Shown piece after piece: positions 59,308 to 64,000 of a stretch of 64,000 nt of DNA; position 1 is the stretch's first letter, and each line of letters starts with the position of its first letter. The stretch lies in assembly GCA_007922305.1 (NCBI GenBank), contig ML677348.1, forward strand, positions 20,865,263 through 20,929,262, in the 5' to 3' direction. The notes under the pieces are model-generated. The model searched no databases and was not told where the DNA came from. It saw only the letters and a list, made by a program, of their open reading frames with translations. This DNA is from Dermatemys mawii. Its lineage: Eukaryota; Chordata; Testudines; Dermatemydidae. The translations under genes and the position numbers were made by a program.

Positions 59308-59885
59308 AGGGCTGTTGATTAATTGCAGTTATCTCCTGTGATTAACTCAAAAAAATCAATCACATTTAAAAAATTAATCTTGATTAATCACAGTTTTAAT
59401 TGCACTGTTAATAATGAAATACCAATTGAAATGTTTTAAATATTTTTGGATATTTTCTACATTTTCCAATATATTGATTTTAATTACAACAGAGAATACA
59501 AAGTGTACAGTGCTCACTTTATATTATTTTGATTACAAATATTTGCACTGAAAAATGATAAACAAAAGAATAAGCATTTTTCAATTCACCTCATACAAGT
59601 ACCGTAGTGCAATATCTTTATTCTGAAAGTGCAACTTACAAATGTAGATTTTTTTTGTTACATAATTGCACTTAAAAATAAAACAATGTAAAACGCTAGC
59701 ACCTATAAGGTCCAATCAGTCCTACATCTTGTTCAGCCAATTGCTAAGACAAATAAGTTTGTTTGCATTTATGGGAGATAATGCTGCCTGCTTCTTATTT
59801 ACAATGTCACCTGAAAGTGAGAACAGGTGTTTTTATGGCACTTTTGTAGCCACCATTGCAAGGTATTTGCATACCAGCATGGGTG
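59308..59885 (+). mobile_element. hAT element fragment
   Basis: agggctgttgattaattgcagtt is the left terminus, followed by repeats of the gattaat motif and a long AT-rich body with ttgttcagccaattgctaagac, as in a dispersed amniote hAT element. No right terminus and no open frame. Confidence 0.6.
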
Positions 59886-60475
59886 GCGCCTCTAATAGGC
59901 AGGGGAAAGCTGTTCCTCCCCAAACAGCCCCGCATGGCCCCACCCACGCTCTGTCCAGAGGCCCTTCCTCTCTTGCTGCTAGTTGACCACAGCCCAGGCA
60001 GGCTGATCCTCTTCCAGGAAGGGAAGCCTGCAGGGGTTAGGGTGGCTGGAACTTAGGGTTGCCCAGTTGAGGCTGCCCAGTGCTGTGGGGGGGCCCCATC
60101 ACTGGGGTCATATTGGCCAGTGCTCCAGGGATGGGGGGGAAAGAGAAATCGCCTGCCACTCCTGGGATGGTGAGGGCCTTGCGCCATCTGTCCGGTGGCC
60201 CAGGGCTGGGGGCTGCACGCTGTCTGGCGTTCCAAGGCCAGGTAGAGTCCCGCACACATGCCCAGTGCTCTGAGCCATGCACCACCCGCCCACGCAGTGG
60301 TCTGGGGGGCCAAGACCACCAGGACCACCCACCCACTTGATGCTCCGGGGGACCACACACCTGCCTACTGCTCTAGGTGGGAGTGGGAGCTGCCTGCTTG
60401 CTTGGTGCTCTGAGGGACTACATGCCACCCACCCAGTACTCTGGGGGGACCTGCGCTGCCCAGTGCCAATTCTAT
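59886..60475 (+). repeat. GC-rich degenerate tandem repeat
   Basis: Units of about 40-60 bp with cccagtgctctgggggg and ccacaccaccc-like parts recur between 60060 and 60460. Overlapping open frames on both strands are a product of the composition. Confidence 0.5.
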
Positions 60476-60556
60476 AGTAAACTAACTAAAGGTTTATCAG
60501 CTAAGAAAAAGGGCTAAGAGTTATTGAGAGGTTAAAGCAGGTAAAATATACGTATA

Positions 60557-60655
60557 GGCATAGGTTCCACAGTTAGGGGTACTGAGGGTGCAGCCCCATC
60601 CCCTCGCTTGAAGTGGATTCCATTACATATATGCTCTCAGCACCCCTCCATGCAG
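60557..60655 (+). mobile_element. MITE fragment (same family as 13229)
   Basis: ggcataggttccacagttaggggtactgagggtgcagcccc, then cttgaagtggattcc and ctctcagcacccctcc. Confidence 0.5.
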
Positions 60656-61464
60656 GTGAGTCACAGTCCAAATGGTGGCAGAGCTGGAGGTGAACATACC
60701 TGCAGCCCACAGTTCCAGCAGAGAGCAGAGGGAAACCTAAGACTCTGACACAGCTGCCCAAAGGGACCTTGCCTGAGGGAAAGGAGCACCCTGCCCCCAG
60801 AGACAACCTGAGAGGGAAGCATCCTGTGAAACTTGGATGTTGGTAGCCCCCTTTACTTATTGAGGTTTGGGTTTCCATACCAGGGGAAAGCCTTGGATTA
60901 AGCTGACAACCCTGGGGGTGGACGAGAGGCAGAGGCCCAGGGAGGCCCTGGGTCAGTGGTAGGGCTCTGGTAGAGTGTGGGGTGGGCATGCTCCCCTCCC
61001 CACAACCCCCTTGGCAGTCAGGAGTTGTAGCCATGACCACTAGGGCCATGATCCCTGAAAGAGGACCCTTACAGATACAGATAAGTGAACCCAATGTATG
61101 CAACATCCCATTACTTTTCATGAAGTTTAAACACCAAATACACTCTTACGCATTTAACAATCACTTTGATCTATCCTAATGCACAAGAGAATTGGCTTAG
61201 GTCTTTGGCATGAGCTGGTGCCTGGTCTTCCAGCATCATAAAAGAGTAACACACAAACAGCCTGTACCCAGAAAGAGACAGTGCTAAAGTCTATCCAACC
61301 TTTGGTCAGTGCTTAATTTTAGTTAGTTGAATTTATATTCAGTACTTCACTACTACAGCTGCTTTTCAGTGATGTAATTCAAGTACAGTAAGTAGTTTCA
61401 ACCCATTTGTCTACACACCAGCTCTGGCCATGGACCATAACTGATACTAATTAAGAAGGAATGC
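60656..61464. other. No gene or recognised repeat
   Basis: Mixed sequence. A 182-codon minus-strand open frame at 60573-61121 has no recognisable domain. Confidence 0.4.
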
Positions 61465-61765
61465 ACATAGAATCCTGGAAATGAAGGGCTGGAAAAGATC
61501 TCAAGAGCTCATCAAGTCCAGCCCCTTATGCTGAGGCAGGACCAAGCAAATCTAGATCATTCTTGCCAGGTGTTTTGTCTAACCTGTCCTTAAAAACCTC
61601 CAATGACAGGGATTCCACAACCTCCCTTGAAAGCCTAGTCCAGAACTTATCTACCCCTAAAGTTAGAAAGTTTTTCCTAATACACCCAACCTAAATCTCC
61701 CTTGCTGCAGATTAAGCCCAAGTATTTCTTGTCCTATCAACTGATCACTGCCCTCTTTATAACAG

Positions 61766-63058
61766 AATATACCTCTGTTCACACTGTACACAATATTGTG
61801 TTAGTATTTGTATGAGGTATACCTGGTGAGATATTTAAAAACTCATAATTTGCTGATCAATAATATGGCACAATGCATGTAGCAGCATTATATGTGAAGT
61901 TGTAAACATAAGCTGAAATTATGACTAAGGCTATGATTTTGTCACGCATATTTTTAGTGACAGTCATGGACAAGTCACAGGCAATAAGGAAAAATTCACA
62001 GAAGCTTGTGACCTGTCCATGATGGTTACTAGAAATATGCGTAACAAAATGAGGAACTGCGGGGGCACCTCCGCCGCTCTAGGCAGCTGGGAGCTCAAGA
62101 GCATCCGGACAGTTTGGACTCCCAAGCTCTGAGCCACAGATGGGGGATCCTGCAGCTCCCAGCCACTGGGGGCTGAAGTCATGGAGGTCTCTGGAAGTCA
62201 CTTATTCCTCAACCTCCATGTCAAAATCGTAGTCTTAGTCATGACTAAACATATTTTCCAGATAAGTGTGGGGAGTGGCCAAACCAGTTCCTCAGAGACA
62301 AAGGTCTTGCTCCCAGGTGGAAATGCTTCTCAAAGGTGGAATAGGACTATGAAAAGAAGGGGAAGATACCAGGACACCCTTTCTGTCCCTGCCCATCACA
62401 TTCACTGCACCTGAAGAGACATAGGAAGCAGCTGTCGGGGAGGGAGGTTGGGTCAGGGAGGGGTCCTGACCTAAAGAGTTTGGTCAGTAGGACTGTTGAA
62501 GGAGTGTGGTAAGAAAACTTTGCTTTGAATCTAATGAAGATTATTAAGTTAGGCACCAGTAAGCTTTTTATCTTTATTTTTCTTGTAACCATTTCTGACC
62601 GTTATGCTTCATTACTTATACTCACTTAAAATCAATTGCTTTGTAGGTAATAAACTATTTTTGTTGTTTTATCTAATCTAGTGTGTTCAAGTTGAAGTGC
62701 CTGGGTAAGTCCATTTCGGGTAATAAGTTGTGTGTATATTCTTCCCTTAAAGGAAGAATGGACTTAATATATTTGCACTGTCCAGGGCAGGGCTGGGCAG
62801 TGCAGGACATATGTTTTGGAAGAAAATCTCAGACTGGGAGTGTGTTGGGGTCACCCTGTGACAATCTTTAAGGCTGGTAAAAGCCAAGATGTGGTGGACT
62901 AGGTGCAGCACACACAGACATAGTTAGGAGTGTCTTACATGCTGTTCTTGAGCAGTCCGGGTGGGTTGCACAGCAGAAAGGCATTTTAAAGGGCACTCCA
63001 CATCACAGGACAGGGGTGATATCTACTCCTTGATCTGGATTTCACTCTATACGTCACA
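61766..63058 (+). mobile_element. LTR-like insertion in CR1, 1,293 bp
   Basis: The insert is bounded by aacag on both sides and ends gtcaca, like the solo LTRs at 10400 and 44582. It contains AATAAA at about 62649 on the + strand. The 5' end (aatatacctctgttc) lacks the expected TG, so it is truncated, mutated or of another class. It contains a MITE at 61921-62242. Confidence 0.5.
61921..62242. mobile_element. MITE nested in the LTR-like insertion
   Basis: The 21-bp ends atgactaaggctatgatttt(g) and (c)aaaatcgtagtcttagtcat match as inverted repeats with two mismatches. The interior has gtgacagtcatggacaagtcac and aattcacagaagcttgtgacctgtccatga. Confidence 0.7.
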
Positions 63059-63735
63059 AACAGCCCTAAATATATTCGAAGATTTATCAGGTCCCCTGAT
63101 ATCTGATATCCCCCTGATATTAGCCTCTTTTGCAACCACCACATTGTTGACTCATATTCAATTTGTGATCTACTATAACCCCCAGATCCTTTTCAGTAGA
63201 ATCAACACCTGGCCATTTATTCCCCATTTTGTAGCTGTACATTTCATTTCTCCTTCCTTACTAAGGAATTTGCATGTGTCTTTATTTAATTTAATCTTGT
63301 TGATTTGAGACTAATTCTCCAATTTCTCCAGGTCATTTTGAATTTTAATCCTGCCTTCCAAAATACTTGCAGAACACCTCCCAGCTTGATGTCATCTGGA
63401 AATTTTATAAGCATACTCTCCAAGTCATTAATTTCGACTAGTACTGGATCTGGAATGGACTCCTATGGGACCCTACTAGCTACGTCCTCCGAATTTGACA
63501 GCGAACCATTGAGTATGATCTTGCAGCCAGTTGTGCCCCCACCTTATAGTAATATCAGCTAGACCACATTACCCTAGTTTCATTATGAGAATGTAATGAG
63601 GGACTGTGTCAAAGGACTTATTAAAATCAATATACATCACATCTACTGTTTCCACTAGGCCAGTAACTCTGTCAAAGAAAGAAATCAAGTTGGTCTGGCT
63701 TGATCTGTTCTTGACGAATGCACACGGGCTATGCT

Positions 63736-64000
63736 TAAAACCAGGCATGACAAACCTGCAGAAAAAAATGCAGAAATTGGGATTGTTTTTGGCTTAATTG
63801 ACTTGTGAGTTGATTGTTGGCTAGTTTTTAGCTTGTAGCTCATTTGGCTTGTTGCTTGTTCCTTCTTTTTTTTTTTTTTTTTTGATTGGCTCCTGGTGAA
63901 CAGGGACAAGGGGGACCAAGAGAATCAGGAGTGCACAGCGGGCCCACCATAGTCCCAGACTGCACGCCATGGGGAATCTAGTCACATAGTGTGTTGGGGT
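63736..64000. other. Window end with poly-T tract
   Basis: A run of about 20 T lies at 63865-63883. No gene. Confidence 0.6.

Larger units (their letters stand above)
61465..63735 (-). mobile_element. CR1 LINE, split by a 1.3-kb insertion
   Basis: The 3' part is 61465-61765 (agaatcctggaaatg, ctcatcaagtccagcccc, ccttaaaaacctcc) and the ORF2 part resumes at 63059-63735 (acattgttgactcatattc, tgacccccagatcc-like, agcttgatgtcatctgg, cctatgggaccctac, ttgttcttgacgaatgc-like). The break lies at a duplicated aacag (61761-61765 and 63059-63063). About 200 bp expected between ggtcccc and tgatattagcc is missing. No open frame survives. Confidence 0.8.

Noticed and set aside
60037..60428. Five overlapping open frames
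   Set aside because: Degenerate GC-rich tandem repeat lacking stops by composition.
60573..61121. 182-codon minus-strand open frame
   Set aside because: No recognisable motif; overlaps a MITE fragment and GC-rich sequence with open frames on several strands.

Overview
The window is vertebrate genomic DNA, most probably from a turtle (a crocodilian is the less likely alternative). The basis is one reptile-like serotonin receptor gene plus a dense load of repeats that I recognise as typical of turtle genomes: CR1 LINEs of two tail types, a tRNA-derived SINE with a CR1-like 3' end, Penelope-like retroelements (PLEs) with long tails, many small hAT-type DNA transposons and endogenous-retrovirus-type solo LTRs. 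No bacterial, plasmid or operon-like feature is present. Family names for repeats come from memory of consensus sequences and were not searched.

The single protein-coding gene is HTR2A (5-hydroxytryptamine receptor 2A) on the + strand. Its three coding exons are 15642-16047, 20863-21063 and 50789-51588, separated by introns of 4,815 and 29,725 bp, both phase 1 with GT-AG ends. Joined, they encode 468 residues with all the class A GPCR landmarks and a C-terminal VSCV PDZ ligand. The 5' UTR start and promoter were not located. The 3' UTR starts at 51589, with AATAAA signals near 52071 and alternatives at 56642 and 56740.

Layout: 1-15.6 kb is upstream DNA with an LTR piece, hAT-like and Tigger-like MITEs and a complete solo LTR (10400-11523). 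Intron 1 holds a palindromic PLE copy and a SINE. Intron 2 is a repeat graveyard: a PLE with inverted tail that was itself invaded by CR1, an LTR and a second PLE tail (22185-24804); a second PLE with a 13-bp target duplication and a further PLE inside it (34518-36045); a hAT element split by another DNA transposon and by a CR1 (37545-39966); a PLE split by a CR1 (39968-41490); a palindromic PLE copy broken by a 400-N assembly gap (43825-44436); and a second solo LTR (44582-45738). Downstream of the gene lie a CR1, MITEs, an AT-rich microsatellite, another palindromic PLE copy, a hAT fragment and a three-level nest (61465-63735).

The most interesting signal is in the PLE tails. Each carries a 40-nt block that fits a type I hammerhead ribozyme: CTGANGA, a hairpin with GTGGG/CCCAC, GAAA, then GCTT followed by a strand complementary to the bases just before the core. 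Stem I differs between copies with compensating changes (GCAT/ATGC, TCAT/ATGA). Five PLE-derived insertions in the window, four of them short palindromes made of two tails, carry 10-15 bp direct flanking duplications.
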